A stretch of DNA of 64,000 nucleotides. Origin: Lepisosteus oculatus (Eukaryota; Chordata; Actinopteri; Semionotiformes; Lepisosteidae). Position numbers and translations under genes: made by a program. The stretch is from positions 9,310,001 to 9,374,000 of the forward strand of contig NC_090723.1 of NCBI RefSeq assembly GCF_040954835.1. Direction: 5' to 3'. The first letter of the stretch is position 1. The number at the start of each line of letters is the position of its first letter. The notes beneath the pieces were generated by a model. The model was not told where the DNA came from. It saw only the letters and a program-made list of their open reading frames with translations, and did not search any database. Below, piece by piece: positions 31,201-43,719 of the stretch.

Positions 31201-32228
31201 CCGTCTGTCGCTCTTAATAAATACATCAGCAGCTTTAGGAAAAGCAGAAAGATGTTTTGGGGGGTTTTCTTCCGCCCGTGCAACGCCATGTCCGTCATCA
31301 GTACAGTGCGAGCTCTGTCTTAAGTGTTGTGATCGCGGTGGCGAAGATGATTTCTGAAGCAGCGACACACGATAAGGGGGACTTGGGGGAACGAGACAGG
31401 GGCACAGAGCACGTGCGGTAGAAATTCACAACACAGCGTGTCCGTACGTGAGCTGGTAGCCGGTGGACACAATCTGAAGGCGAGTTCAGCACACAACTTC
31501 GGTCGCTGAAAAATGGAGACGGCTGTGAGTCGGCATTAATAATGCACTTGTACAGGCGCTCAAGAAGCAATGCAGAGAAAATGCAATACAGCAAAAATTC
31601 ACTTGAAGCACATTCGGGCTGCGTGTGTTACTGTGGTCTGCCCCGCTTTGTTCTAGTTTTATGGCAGCTTTTAAACGCTTTACAGACTGTTTACTTCCTC
31701 GGTTTACTACTTACTTTGATCTGGTCCCTCTTTGTCTTCGCTACCTTCACAAATATCCTTATTGTCCTCGAAGCCGGAGCCTTGATTGGAATTAATGTCC
31801 CTTGCAGAGGGGCACTCCAAACTGTAGTCCTGTCCTCCGAGCTTGGGGGGCTCCCCGAGGTGTCCCAACAGCGGCTCCAGCTTCACGTGTCCCTGTCCGG
31901 CCAGGGGCTCAGTTCTCGGGGCACTGTCCAGCCAAGTGCGAAGGTATCTATTGTCCGGGGAAGGGATCGCTTGCGCCGGGATGTACGAGTGGTAGACAGC
32001 CGGTAAACCATTGGAAGAGTGGGGATTAAACGGACTCCAAGTCGCGCTGAAAACGGGAGGTTTAGGCTGGAAACTACAGGAAGGAAATTCTGGATGCTCA
32101 GCGTGTCCTCCCGGCTGCCTGGGACTTGGATACTGTACATTGGAGAACTTGACTGAAGTCGGATCCTCGCTCTCGTGACTTATAATGGAATCGACATAGT
32201 AACTGCTAAGAGCTCCAGAAATGGACAT
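28262..32228 (-). CDS. hoxb9: Homeobox protein Hox-B9
   Basis: This is an AbdB-type group 9 homeodomain transcription factor. The coding exons are 32228-31715 and 28497-28262, spliced in phase 1 (donor GTAAGTAG, acceptor GCCAACAG), and give 249 residues; the human protein has 250. The start [20 protein letters not shown] is the Hox9 signature. Exon 1 ends in an acidic stretch ([17 protein letters not shown]). The tryptophan motif [16 protein letters not shown] replaces the YPWM hexapeptide at about 176-191. The homeodomain is at about 184-243 with [10 protein letters not shown], and the protein ends in KEQPKE. A CCAAT box lies about 140 bp upstream. The upstream neighbour on the same strand is mir-196, then hoxb10. 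Confidence 0.97.
28498..31714 (-). other. hoxb9: hoxb9 intron
   Basis: This phase-1 intron of 3217 bp has GTAAGTAG at its donor and a GCCAACAG acceptor. Nothing in it is recognised as a gene or interspersed repeat. Confidence 0.9.
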
Positions 32229-32368
32229 TCTCAGACATTATACAAAGCACGGTTCATTGAAGGGAAAAAATACAGAGGACAGATCTCGATTTGTACACTA
32301 CGCTTTTCCCAACTTCCTCGCCAACAAAGTGCAGCTGCTTCACTGTGCAGCGAGCTCGAAGCGAAATG

Positions 32369-32373
32369 ATTGG
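32369..32373 (-). promoter_or_regulatory. hoxb9 CCAAT box
   Basis: The minus strand reads CTGACCAATCAT, a near-consensus NF-Y site, about 140 bp before the hoxb9 start codon. Its role is inferred from motif and position. Confidence 0.45.
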
Positions 32374-35323
32374 TCAGACTTTTTTCGTGTTCCTGATAAA
32401 GCGTCAATGAGGCGTAAATCAATCCGCCGAGGGGCAGCACGGCGCTGTCCTCTTCTCGCGCTATCTATATTTTTTTTACATAATTTGCGATGTTTATGCA
32501 ATATGCAAAGCAGCGCACGGGCCGTGTAACCATGGCGATCTGAAACGGCAAAATAACCGAATTGCGCTGCATAAAGATCATAAACACAGCGCGCACGTAT
32601 TTCTGTGCATGCCCAGCAATAAGCGGAGATCTGAAAAATACAGACTTAAATTAGTTTCAGGCTGATGAGCACGTTACTAATGTGCCTTGTATTTTATTGG
32701 CTAACTCGGTGAGCTCCAAAACAGCTTTCAAATCCGTCACGACGTTCAACCACAGATATTATTCCAATTTTCTCTAAAAAAAAAAAAGCCATTATTTTGT
32801 TCTCCATCTCTAGCAATGTTTTTTTCTATAATTGGGGGGTCTTCATTCCCCATACGTCTGCACTGTAGCTGGTTTGTTATTATTCGCTCGACGGTGTTTT
32901 TCTTCATATAAAAAGCAGTTTATTAGAAAATTAACTGTCATTTTTTTTCTTTACGAGCGCGTTAAACGCTCCCGCGTAGAACCACTCTGTACTTACGGAA
33001 CAAACTACTTTAAACTTTTTTTGGGGGTAGTTAAATACTATAATAAAAACGGCAGCTTTGATTTTATAGGCTTGATATACTGCCTGTGGAGCACACCATA
33101 AACGGCACTGCTTCAAGATCTGCCTTCTTCTTAGACACAAAACTTTCATCAAACGCAGTAGAAATGGTGAATATAAACATAAACACGTATTGTGCGGTAC
33201 AGGACCAAACTCTCCATGCAACGACACGGCGGAGCAGGTGAGCTGGGGTGGGTTTGGGAATGTTCTTTTAAATCTCTTTGAAGGATTCGCCACCTAACCT
33301 GAAAGATCTGGCACGTTACAGCGATACCCGGGCGTCCGCCGGCACGGCCCCGCTTTCACGCGATAGCGACCATTTTACTTAAAGAGCCCATCCTGCTCAG
33401 CGCTCATCGCCGCAGCGCAGAAAAGCAGAACATTAAACCCTCTGATTTGTTGTTTTTTTTTTCCAGTGTGTGAAAAGGCTAGTCTTGTTAAAGATTTCCA
33501 TTCCTTAAGGGCGACGCCGCCCAAGAGTTTTCTCCGCGTCGTTTCGCTTTCCGAGTTAGAAAGATATAACCAGTGATGCGAACGAGTGTAATTTGTAAAA
33601 ATAATGGAAGTTACGACGCTCTTCCTTTCGTCTTTAAGAGGCCTGTACTGTAATATTTTATGATTTGGTGCCATTGGTCTGTTAGAGGATACTGCGTTTT
33701 CCCCATTCACCGTGGTATACTGTAGTTATTCTTAGTTTGTGCCCAAACACTTAACAATTCCAGACTTTTTGTTAAGAAAAAGAGAACTACCTTAAGATAT
33801 TATCAGCGTTGCACAACTGATACTGTCTAGAGCAGTCAAGACTTGCTTACGCATTAGTAAATATGAAAAACATTATAGTGAATTCATTATGTAAATTAAC
33901 ATTTTTTTATTTGAATTATTACACGATGTTCACGGTCATTTCTCTGAACCTATATTACCGTTTGCAAGCCTGTAATGTTCTAATAGGCACATAATGGACA
34001 CATAATTCTGTATATTTTCGTTTCGGTCTAATCCTCTGAGCTTGTCTGGGGAGATTGTCTCTCTCTCCTAGGACAAGTATCTAAAAACGAATTTTACAGA
34101 CAAGAAAAAATAATACAAGTGAGAGGTAGAGGGGGTCAGATTAACAAGAGACTGTCCTTTATAGGCACACTCGCACAGATCATATTTTTTCCACCGTCGA
34201 GGAAAGAGCGTTTTATAGACGAGGGTGTTCTGCGCTCTCGAAAAAACAACCTTTCTTCATAAACTCTTCCCCCCACACGTACAGACATACACAAAGCCAC
34301 AGAGCAGGGCTGTTTGTAGCGCAGTAGGAAATTCCTGCCTGTTTCGAGAGCCACAGTCTCTCTCTAAAGAATTACTACACTGTGCGACTACAGGACGCAA
34401 ATTTCCCCTAAGCGAGAAGGGAAGGTAAACGTGTAAAATTATATGGTTTAGATTATGCTCGGGTGTTTTATAACCGTTTAAACAGGCTATCAAAAAGCTG
34501 CCTTCACGAATTTCTGCAGCAGAAATGTCATAAATAACTATTCAGTGCTGTATGACAGAGAAGGTACAGGGAAATTCTGATTATGACATGTTTTATTAAA
34601 CCAAAACAACCAAGTGGAATTTTTAACCTACAGTCTTGACGGAGAAACGCCCCGCTTTCTTAACAGCGGCGACTCTGTTGCTCGGAGTGTTTTTCGCGTT
34701 TTCTCTTTTAAAAAAAACAGCAACAACAAAAGTTGAAATCGAATTTCTTTATTTTGAAATGTCTTATCCGGGTACTTTTATTTAAAAAAAAAAAAGTAAA
34801 CCCGCACGAGACTGCGGAGGAGACTGGTGCTCGTGCTCAGGCACCACTCTCTCCCTCGCGCCTCCTGCCATTGTTGGCCGTGATGTTTCAGAAGGCTGAG
34901 GAGAGAGGGATACGCCAAATTAATAAAGATATTTAGCGCTGTGGTCTAACCCGCCGTCACATCTGAAGAAAAAAACACCCGTCCGCCCCCCCCTCCAAAA
35001 AAAAAACCATGAAACACAGGGATTGATCTTCTACTCAATTTGTGCTAAGACTGTGAGTGTTCAGCGAAGTTACATTTAACTCTTTTCTCAGTGTCATGAC
35101 ACAGCAGCCTTAAAATAAAACTGCATTTCTGGAGAAGAAGGAAAATCCTCATATGTTAACTATTAGTAACAGGTTGAGTGGAGTGTTAGAATACGGTATG
35201 GCCAACGTGGATTTGCAGTACTTTGATTCCTTCTCCGGAAAATATATATGGCTGAAAAAGATCCATACTATATACATTATGCTGAGGATTGTGGTTGAAG
35301 TTGTAGCTGAAGTCCAAATGTGG

Positions 35324-35364
35324 TGACCTTTGCCATGCAGACTGGAGTCAAAGGTCAGAGGTGA
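35324..35364. promoter_or_regulatory. Nuclear-receptor half-site cluster
   Basis: TGACCTTTG (35324-35332) and its exact reverse complement CAAAGGTCA (35349-35357) face each other across 16 bp. The second overlaps a direct repeat AGGTCA-G-AGGTGA (35352-35364), a DR1 of the type bound by RXR, HNF4 or COUP-TF. Retinoid-responsive elements are established regulators of HoxB genes, but classical ones are DR2 or DR5, so the factor is uncertain. Confidence 0.4.
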
Positions 35365-36767
35365 TTCTCTCCGCCGCTCTAAACTGCAAGTTTTCGCTCA
35401 AATCCACAAGGCAAAGACACGACAAACCTACAATCCCGGCTAAAACTGCAACTGTAGAATAATCGCAGGCCCGGGACGACTTGCCTTAAATCGGTTTTGA
35501 CAGAAACCCAAGTGTAGCTCTTCGTGGGTGCCGACTGCGGCCAGGTTGCGATTTTCATGGTGAAACATGAAAACACGACAGGCGCCGAGACGTTGCGTCT
35601 TCATCGGACCGGGGTTTCTTAGAACATAAGACATCATGTTGAATTATTTCGTATCGCCGACGTCATCTGACACAAAAATGCTACTTGCTTTAATTTAAAA
35701 AAATATCACATGGCCCGTGTTTTATCTCCCCTCCCCACCAAATCTATTTCCCAGAATTTCCCCTTAATATTTCTGACTATAAATAAAAAAAAATCAAAGC
35801 TCCACCTTCCAGATCGATACCCGAGGGATCAGACCAGAGCTGTGGTTTGTGATGGGCTGTTCGATTTTACAAATTAAAGTATCACGCGAATTACAGTCTT
35901 AAGACAATTCGGTACGACATATGTATGCTGGAATATCTATACTCTCCTGATATCTAGATCTAGACGCGTGTACTCAAGCATGTGGTTTTGATAACGATTA
36001 TTAAAAAGGTATGTTTATTGAGAAGAACCATCGCTATTCATATTGCACATTGTCTGACTTGGGTGGAGTAAAGCCTTTAAACTTTTTCGGTGTTATTTAA
36101 GCGAGTTAGGATTTGAGCCTGCTACTGAAACACCAACGTGACAGCGGCGAATTCTTCTGAAAAACAGTCCCTGAATTCGTATTCTTTAAATTTGTAAGAA
36201 CATGAAAAACAATTAGCAGCGACACACAACATCTTGTAGTAGTAATAATAAAAATAATTCCAGACGCTCCAAACTTCGAAAACGCAGGAATATCATTAAG
36301 ATATTTAATAAATAGAGTTGCTATTATTATGTGCGAATACGCCTTACTGCAGATTTGTAGACCCTGGGAATATATAACAGTATAACTGTCGTGCCCCACC
36401 ATTTAAACATGAGTTTCATTTCCATATGACAAACGCAGCACCGAAATAATAACAATTATAAGCGTTTCTCAGCAATAAGGGGTAATATCACACCCAGAAA
36501 ACACGAAAAACTAATTATTTTAACAATAATGTTGCTTCGTATTTTGAATAGTTCACGCTTCCTTTGTACCGGCTGGGAAAGCGGGGTGGAGCGCTGCACA
36601 CAAATATTCTTGTGTTGTCGCTCGTCTGTTGGGAGAATCTCGCAGAAGAAACCACCTCAGCGAGGCACTAAAAATCGGCACAGCGCTGAAAATCGACACA
36701 GTGCCATATCGTTCATAAAATTCCGCGAATCCTGATGTGTAAGAAGTAAAACTAGGGTAAGACGCAA

Positions 36768-36868
36768 TACATTATATTATATATTGTTATATATAAATTA
36801 TTCTATATATTATATGTTATTTTATATATTGTTCTATATAATATAATATATATATATAATATATTTCA
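36768..36868. repeat. AT-only low-complexity tract
   Basis: About 100 bp made mostly of TATAT and ATTAT permutations. It is prone to slippage; no function is suggested. Confidence 0.85.
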
Positions 36869-37721
36869 TTAACGCAGGGTTAATTCCAGCACAAAAATGA
36901 GGCACGGAAAACATTGTGTCTTTTCTGAATCGGATCCGAAGATATTTAAACTCAGTGGCCCTTTTTTTTGTCTACATTTTTGTCCTGTACATGTAAGGCT
37001 CTCATTAAACGAAAAATTGTATTTTTTCCCCAAGTAAATAAATATGGACATTTTCGGAATGCTGCTGTGTTGTTCTTTTCCTGAATTGAATTATTCCATT
37101 ATTACACCATGAAACCATAACCATTCTTTAAAGCAATATATGTTTCCCATCGCGTCTGTATTGTACCAGCCTGCGTACCTTTCAAAACGCATGTGAATAA
37201 TTCAACTGAAAGCGGATTGTCCTGTTCTGAACAAGAAAATCACGGTTTTATTTTTTTAGAGTATCCACAAGCCGAGAGAGAGTTTTTTTTTCCCCTCAGG
37301 CTGAAGGCAAAGGGAATCTGTCGTAAAGTCCCCAGGCATCTCATAACTAGTTACAAAAAAAATAAAGTTTTTGTTGAAAATTATAGCAGGATTGATAAAC
37401 CCAAAAGCGTAAATGCAGGCCAGTTAATTTTGAGAATAGCGCTGGCTGCAGATACAAGGCGAGAGGCTGTATGTTACAGGACGTAGCTTTCAGAGTTTTA
37501 AAGTCTGAAAAAATTTGGGAAAGTGACACACGAACCTGTGGACACCGGCTCCACTTTTTACAGTATTCACAAATCATTTTGTCGGTTTTCATTTAAAAGC
37601 CGTCACACCCGAAGAAGGGTTTTTCCTTACAAAATCAATAAATTTCTAGATGGCAAGATTCTTGTTCTCCAATACCGTTATCGTGGGTTTTTTTTTTCTC
37701 AGAAGGTTCGGCGTTAAATAA

Positions 37722-37803
37722 CTGGAGTAATTCAGGCAGTTTCAGGTTCCTGTGATTATAAACTTGCAGCCCAACAACATGAAACTACCTAAATCACACA
37801 GCA
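37722..37803 (-). ncRNA. mir196a: microRNA mir-196 precursor
   Basis: The minus strand carries the 22-nt mature miR-196a sequence at 37791-37770 (starts TAGGTAGTTTCATG, ends TTGTTGGG), identical to the vertebrate form as I know it. The 3p arm at about 37753-37732 (ACAGGAACCTGAAACTGCCT) pairs with it. Pairing continues below the mature duplex (GTGATT with AATTAC), as expected of a Drosha substrate, and the loop is about 16-18 nt. Position and strand, between hoxb9 and hoxb10, match mir-196a-1 of other vertebrates. It represses Hox mRNAs; targets visible here are hoxb8 (cleavage-type), hoxb7 and hoxb6. Confidence 0.97.
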
Positions 37804-37862
37804 GTTCGGCTCTCCTCGGGTTCAAAGGCGAAGATTAGCATAAAATCAGACTCTCGGAAAAG

Positions 37863-37935
37863 GCCATTGGGCTAGCTGGGAAAGTGACGTCACATGCACC
37901 CTGAGGCGTCATCCGGAGAGAAACGGTTGCTAAGA
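37863..37935 (-). promoter_or_regulatory. Candidate mir-196 upstream control module
   Basis: In transcript order on the minus strand there is an RFX-like half-site CTTAGCAAC (about 37926-37934), GATGACGCC, a perfect CRE TGACGTCA (37885-37892) and a CCAAT box (CCCAATGGCC, about 37862-37871), 60-140 bp upstream of the mir-196 hairpin. The X, CRE and Y order resembles RFX/CREB/NF-Y enhanceosomes. It could be the pri-miRNA promoter or an enhancer; this is inference from motifs. Confidence 0.35.
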
Positions 37936-38308
37936 TACTTTGAAGCGCAGTCAAATCCTTCTGAATTAAGCCGCCTCTCTGTATATAATGTAATTTGTAA
38001 GATGGTAAACACGGCTCAGACTGGACTCTCACATTTTGTTCTTAGTCACATTGGTACAGAATGCGAAATCTGGCAAGAGCTACGGTTCTTCGATTCACTG
38101 CAATTATGCCCAGGGACTGAACTATAGTGTAGTCGTTAAATTATAGGAGGCAACGTTACAGGGCGACGGTAGAAATAGCGAGATAATTTCTCCAAGGAAA
38201 ATAAACCTAATTATACCGAGTCATCCCTCCCACAGCTAAAGAGTCTGTTTCTCTCAATTCAGATTCTTCAGTCTGAGACTCTCATCCTGTCTTAAAATGG
38301 TGCGTTTT

Positions 38309-38319
38309 CAACATGGCGG
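38309..38319 (+). promoter_or_regulatory. YY1 consensus motif
   Basis: CAACATGGCGG fits the YY1 consensus exactly and is followed by a short CpG-rich run (GCGCGC). It lies about 510 bp upstream of mir-196. YY1 motifs of this kind sit just downstream of transcription starts or in Polycomb-type elements. Confidence 0.4.
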
Positions 38320-39071
38320 GCGCGCACAGCTATTCCATTATTGCTCATCCAAACAAAAGGCGAACAGCTGTCAATCACAGGCGTGCGAGCCCAGATAGCC
38401 AGTTAACACTTATAACCCAGCGTAAAATACAAACCTAGTCTGACATTAAAAACGAAAGGGCACAGAATTCGTTTTCGCCGATGCTAACGTTTACCAACCA
38501 AATATAGAAATTTTGCAAAATACATTCAAGAGGCCTGGAGTTCGCCAAAAGGATAGGCTGGTGGTTTGAACGGCCCACAGTTAAACACACAGACGAAAGA
38601 GTCCAAGAAAGCAGAAGAGAACGAAATATCTTTAAACATAAACCCGAGGCCTTCAGACGATAATTCAACTTCCCTGGGGTGATTCACCTGAAAAAATGCT
38701 TTCTCTTCTCTACCCTTCAAATGATTTAAATTCGTTATTCTCGGCAAACACACACACACACACACGGAGATACATAGATAATACAGAACCCAACTGAATT
38801 ATCCATCGCCTGGCGCCGGACAGGCTCCACACCTCCCTTGAATTCAGCGTCTTGCCTCGTCTCCGCGCAAGAGTCGTCTTAGTGCGACGGTAAGGCTATA
38901 TAAACGCACGTCGGAGGAAATTCAATAAACTTTACCCTTGCTTTTGAACTTCGAACAATTTAAATTGCGCATCACGGGGTTAAGGCTGCTCGTCGAATTC
39001 GAGCTATAAAAACAAGGGGCTGGACAAACACTCACTTAGCAGCGCCTCCGCACTACATTTTTAACAAACAC

Positions 39072-40541
39072 TTTATTTTGCAGAAGTACAATAAACCGAC
39101 GCACATGTCTTTGGTTTTACAGCTTTTAAAATAAGTACACGTCATTGTATTTTATTCCGTTGTATTCTCGTTTATTATTTCTTAGGTTTCTGCTCAACTC
39201 TCTTGTTCCTAACTCGTATACCCCCCCCCACTCGCAAACTAATTCACCTCGAAGAAACATTTACAGCTACCCTTTAAAAAAAAAACTCCAGAGGATAAAA
39301 TTACGCGATCATCTTCTGGAAACACACAAAGAAGACGCATATAAATACAATCGCATATAACGAACACAACGGCCGGGACAGTTTAATACTAAACAAGCTA
39401 TTTGTGTTGCCTCTGGTTCCCATTTTTAACATCCTGCTCTGCACATGAGTTTTCATTTCTGGACAATTTTCAACGCGGACTCAAGACTCTCGAAGCGCCA
39501 GATACAGCAGTATAAAGCAGCGATTCGCCCAGCGCTAAAGCAGAAATCGCAATTTCCTAATTCCAACCTCTTGAGAAACAGAAGGGACTTCACAGAGGCG
39601 AAAAGACGACTCCAGTACGAGATATTTTTCGTTGAGGAAGAAAACAAGACATTTCACACGCCTGCCGTTATGGGAGCAGTCTCTATATTAGTCAACCACA
39701 GAACACAATTAAACGAATGAAAATAACCACCCATATACAGAATCAAAACTGCGAGCTCCTTTTCATTTTAAAAACTTTTTTTTGTACAGAATATACGAAA
39801 TAACCATAAACATTAAAATACATTCATGCTTTCTTTTTTTTTTAAACATTAAAAGTTCGTGTTGACGCGAAACCCGTTAGGGACAGCTTGCTTAGAGCAA
39901 GAAAACTGTTAGTCCGAGCAGCTCCAAACCAAAAACAGGTTTCGTTGCAAAAAAAAAAATTGTAGTCAAGTCCGTTGTGTGCTTGTATTTGTAACACTCT
40001 TTAACTTAGCGTCCCGGGGGGAAATTAAGATGCTTTTCCTAAATATGCAAAGACAGGGTAAACAACATAAAGAAATACAACATCAAACCGCAATGCAGCT
40101 TTTTTATATAAAAGAAAACGTCTTTGGTTGTAAATTCCCTACACACATTTCCTGTAAACAGGAGAGAGGAAGAAGACCTGCACAACCAGTCGCATCGTTT
40201 ATGCGGAGGCCAAAGAGGGGAAGAGGAGAAATCGAAGGAGTAAACTAATGAAACGAAACACATTTACATCACATTTTCACCATTTATAAGACCGTTTAAA
40301 TAAACTATAAGGTGCTTCCGTGGTCCAAGGTTAAGTTATACTGGAGGCCGTGTTTAGTGACCTCTGGAACGTAGAACTTTAAGATAATAAGAAAACGTGT
40401 CTCCATGCAAGTGTCTGGTCTTCTGAGTCTCTGGATGGTCTCTAGTCCGGTCTCTCCAGGCCTGCGGCGCCGCTTCAGAGTCTGGGAGGAGATGCGTCCC
40501 GGATCTGACTGTCCCCGAGACCCCGAAACCCCCCCGGTGCG
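39072..40541 (-). other. hoxb10: hoxb10 3' UTR (predicted)
   Basis: The nearest clear minus-strand AATAAA lies at 39072-39077, suggesting a 3' UTR of up to about 1.5 kb. A weaker variant CATAAA near 40199 would give a shorter one. No miR-196 seed site was found. Confidence 0.35.
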
Positions 40542-43500
40542 TCACAGGGAGAAGTGTGCAGTCACGTCTCGAGCCCTGTGGTCTCGGGTCATTTTTTTCA
40601 GTTTCATCCGCCGGTTCTGGAACCAGATCTTGACCTGGCGGTCAGTGAGGTTGACGCTGCGGCTGATCTCTAGGCGGCGCTCTCGGGTCAGGTACATGTT
40701 GAAGAGGAACTCCTTCTCCAGCTCCAGGGTCTGGTGTTTGGTGTACGGGCAGCGCTTTTTCCTTCCGGCTTTCGCGGTCAGCCAGCCGGTAGCGGCACTT
40801 TCAGCCTTTGAGTCTTCTGCCAAGTGAGAAATAAGACTTTTTTATTCACTTTTTAATTAAAAAAATGTTTTCTCTGTTGCGCGTCCTATATAGAGTGTAC
40901 GCACATAGACAACACCTTCAACGTTTGACCCTTTACATTAAGTAAGCCGTCACTGAAAAGCAACTATACGATTCAAGGATCGAAATACCGGCATACAGCA
41001 GACATTCAAAAGCACACCACTGGTGACCCTGGGTCTCCTGATGGCTGATGAAGATTCCTGTTGTTGTACTGCCCCGCTACTGCAATGTAAAGCCATCCCA
41101 GCGAAAATAAACGAAAAAAAAATGCAAAACATAAAACAAATGTTTTGCACCTGATCGTCCAGGTGACAGTTACTGTCCTAGCACGATAAATTCTCGTTAG
41201 TTTCCTCGTTTAAAATGAACAGTTCCCAAAGGATGTACAGTACAGTGTGAGAGCGGGGGAGAAAGTGTGTTTGTGAATTCAATCATAAAAGTGATGTATC
41301 TAGTTCTTTTCAGAGGGCCATCTAACGATTAAACCGCGAATACGTGGACGATTTTTAGGATTGAGGATTTGAGATTAATTGAATAATATTTGTGGCATCC
41401 GCTGCACGATTTTCTTCCAGGAGTGCCGGAATCTTTCATCTGACGAGTTTCCGCAATCTCTTCTCCGCTGTGTGAAAAAATGCTTTTTGCTAACAAAATA
41501 AATCTACAATTATGCAAGTTCCCGTTTTCCTCCAGAAACGAGGATACTAGTGTTCGACCTGATACTAAATTTCGACGTTAAACGAAATACATTAGTAGGC
41601 CTAATCCATAACTTGCAATTTGAATCAGTGAAAAATTCTGAAAACTACATGCGATACATTTTACAATTTGAATTTATCATCTGACGCATTATCTTTATCT
41701 GGGCAGCTAGCAGACAATTATTTTAATGTACAGGAGCAATGTGGGCATATACAAAATTATGATAAAATAAATGACTATGAAGACAAACGAGATGTTCAAT
41801 TTCAAAGACACTATTGTGTGTATTACATTGGGTTTATCACATGAATACCTTTGTTTGTTACTACTGGATTTCTTCAAATTTGTATTATTGGGGGGAAAAA
41901 TAATAGAGTATTATTATATATTAATATATTATAGGTTTTCTCACGGTGTTCTAGATTTATAATGGGTTATTTCTACTTTATTGTATTATTTTTTTACTAT
42001 TAGTTTTGTTAATATGACTTGTACTCGAAATGTTTGGTTTTTTCTTCTCAAACTAAAAATAAAAAAGCGCAAAATTTCAATCCTGAGGAAAGATTTTGGT
42101 GTCTGTTGATATTTTTTTGTCTGCCGTTGGCTCTCCGAAAAGCCGAGCTTTGACGTCGAACAGAGCCATAGCGCCGTTGTCGTACTGTTGCCCCTTAACG
42201 ACAAAACTCCCTGTTACAGACACGGTGCAAAGGCAACAGTTTTAACCTACTGGGTGGCTTTTAAAAGATGGTTACTGAGTGGTTACGTCTGCTCCAAAGA
42301 TTTCAAGTTAAGCCGGAATCCAGTGTGTGCACGGGGGGCTCGCGCTGATTAAATTCTTGCACCAAACCCCCCCGGAAAATCAAATCATTTATAATTTGTT
42401 GTAGGAGATTTTGCACTGCAATACGAAAACGTTTTTTTTATTTTATAGAATGCACACGGCCGTAAAATGAACGTTTGGGATTGGGTTTACTCTAGAGGAT
42501 TTAATTCATCCTGTAGATCGAGCAGATCTGGTAAAAAAAAAAACGCTCCCCGCATGCTGTTAGTTTTCATTTAAGGGGATATGGCTTTCTCTATAGATCT
42601 GGGCTAATTGCTCACCTATAGCCTGCTATACTCTCCCAGTTCACAAAAGAAGCCTTCCGTTGTTTTTGATGTTATAAAGAGCACAGTAAATAGTGCAATT
42701 CAGTCTGGCGCTGGGGCTTCGGTGCAATAAATTAATTTTGTAAGCAGGCGTCCTTTTTTTGTTGTTCTGGCGCCCCTTCCTTTACAGCCTTTAGAAAATC
42801 ACCTTTTTTCCCTCTCAGCCGAGAGGGAACCCTGTTTTCCTGTCGTTATCATCAACGACGCCGTTTCATCTCGTTTCTACTGTATCTACCCACCTTGCGC
42901 GTCCTGTCCAGGAGTTTTATCGCCTGCAGGAAATTCCGAGAGGGGTTTGTCCTGTAGCAGTCCCGGAGCTACGTCTGCCTTGCAGTTGTTGTTGTTGTGG
43001 TGGTTGTGGTTGATGACGATGATGCCGTGGCTGCTGCCCTTCTGTGGCGGACAGAGGGGGCTGCCAGGTGTCACATCACCGCTCGGGGTCTTCTTGTCCG
43101 ATTCCGTGCAGTGCTGCTCGGGAAAGCCCAGGTCATACAGCTGCTGAGAGTCCGAGTGGGACGAGGAGGGGTGGGCGCCCGGAGGCAGGTCCGGGGCGCT
43201 GTAATCGAGGAGTTTCAGCCCCGTGTAGGACTGCTCCGGACGGAAGTAACCCTGGATGGGCCCGGCAGCGCTGCTCATCGAGCCCATCTCCGACACGAGT
43301 CTGGTGAAGGCGGAAACATCTGGCAGCGGTTTAGGGTGCTTGGCCGTTTCGAGGAAGAAGTAGGAGGAATCGTCCTTTCCAATGGACGCGCCGTAGGGAC
43401 AAGCGCTCACCTGCTGGGCTCGCTCGGGGCTCGGGTGCTCTCCCCAGTGCGCCAGCCCCGGGTGAAACTGGTGCGAGGGGAAACCCACTGTCGGCTGCGA

Positions 43501-43677
43501 CGGCTGGCGGTGGTGCGGATTCATTTTCCCGACTTTGTCCGGACTTGACACCGAAGCCCAGGGATCCTGGGCGGAACCGTCGAGCTGATAGATGGCGCAG
43601 GGAGACTCCCCGTGACCGCCGCTTATTAAAGAGTTAACAGAAAAAGCGTTGCAAGGGGATCTTTCAGAGCATGACAT
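40542..43677 (-). CDS. hoxb10: Homeobox protein Hox-B10
   Basis: This is an AbdB-type group 10 homeodomain transcription factor. The coding exons are 43677-42894 and 40816-40542, spliced in phase 1 (donor GTGGGTAG, acceptor CTTGGCAG), and give 352 residues. The N-terminus [20 protein letters not shown] is the Hox10 signature. Exon 1 holds a His/Asn-rich low-complexity run (NHNHHNNNN, about residues 225-234). The tryptophan motif [16 protein letters not shown] is at about 271-286 and the homeodomain at about 279-338 with [10 protein letters not shown], followed by a 14-residue tail. HoxB10 was lost in tetrapods but kept in fishes and coelacanth, so this gene places the window in a fish. It is the most 5' Hox gene in the window. 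Confidence 0.96.
40817..42893 (-). other. hoxb10: hoxb10 intron
   Basis: This 2077-bp phase-1 intron contains a perfect 9-bp hairpin (TTCCCTCTC with GAGAGGGAA around a 4-base loop, 42808-42829), 64 bases after the donor. No repeat or gene is recognised. Confidence 0.9.
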
Positions 43678-43719
43678 TGCTAGGGCATATTTTGGCGAAG
43701 GCGAAGGGGGTCCCTGTCA

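Larger units (their letters stand above)
32374..39071. other. hoxb9-hoxb10 intergenic region
   Basis: About 6.7 kb without protein-coding sequence. It holds the mir-196 gene with an upstream CRE/CCAAT cluster, a nuclear-receptor-type element at 35324-35364, an AT-only tract near 36768-36868 and a consensus YY1 motif at 38309-38319. No interspersed repeat is recognised. Confidence 0.6.

Noticed and set aside
42997-43548. 183-codon open frame on the + strand opposite hoxb10 exon 1
   Set aside because: It is antisense to a confident Hox exon, arises from its GC-rich codons, and matches no known family.
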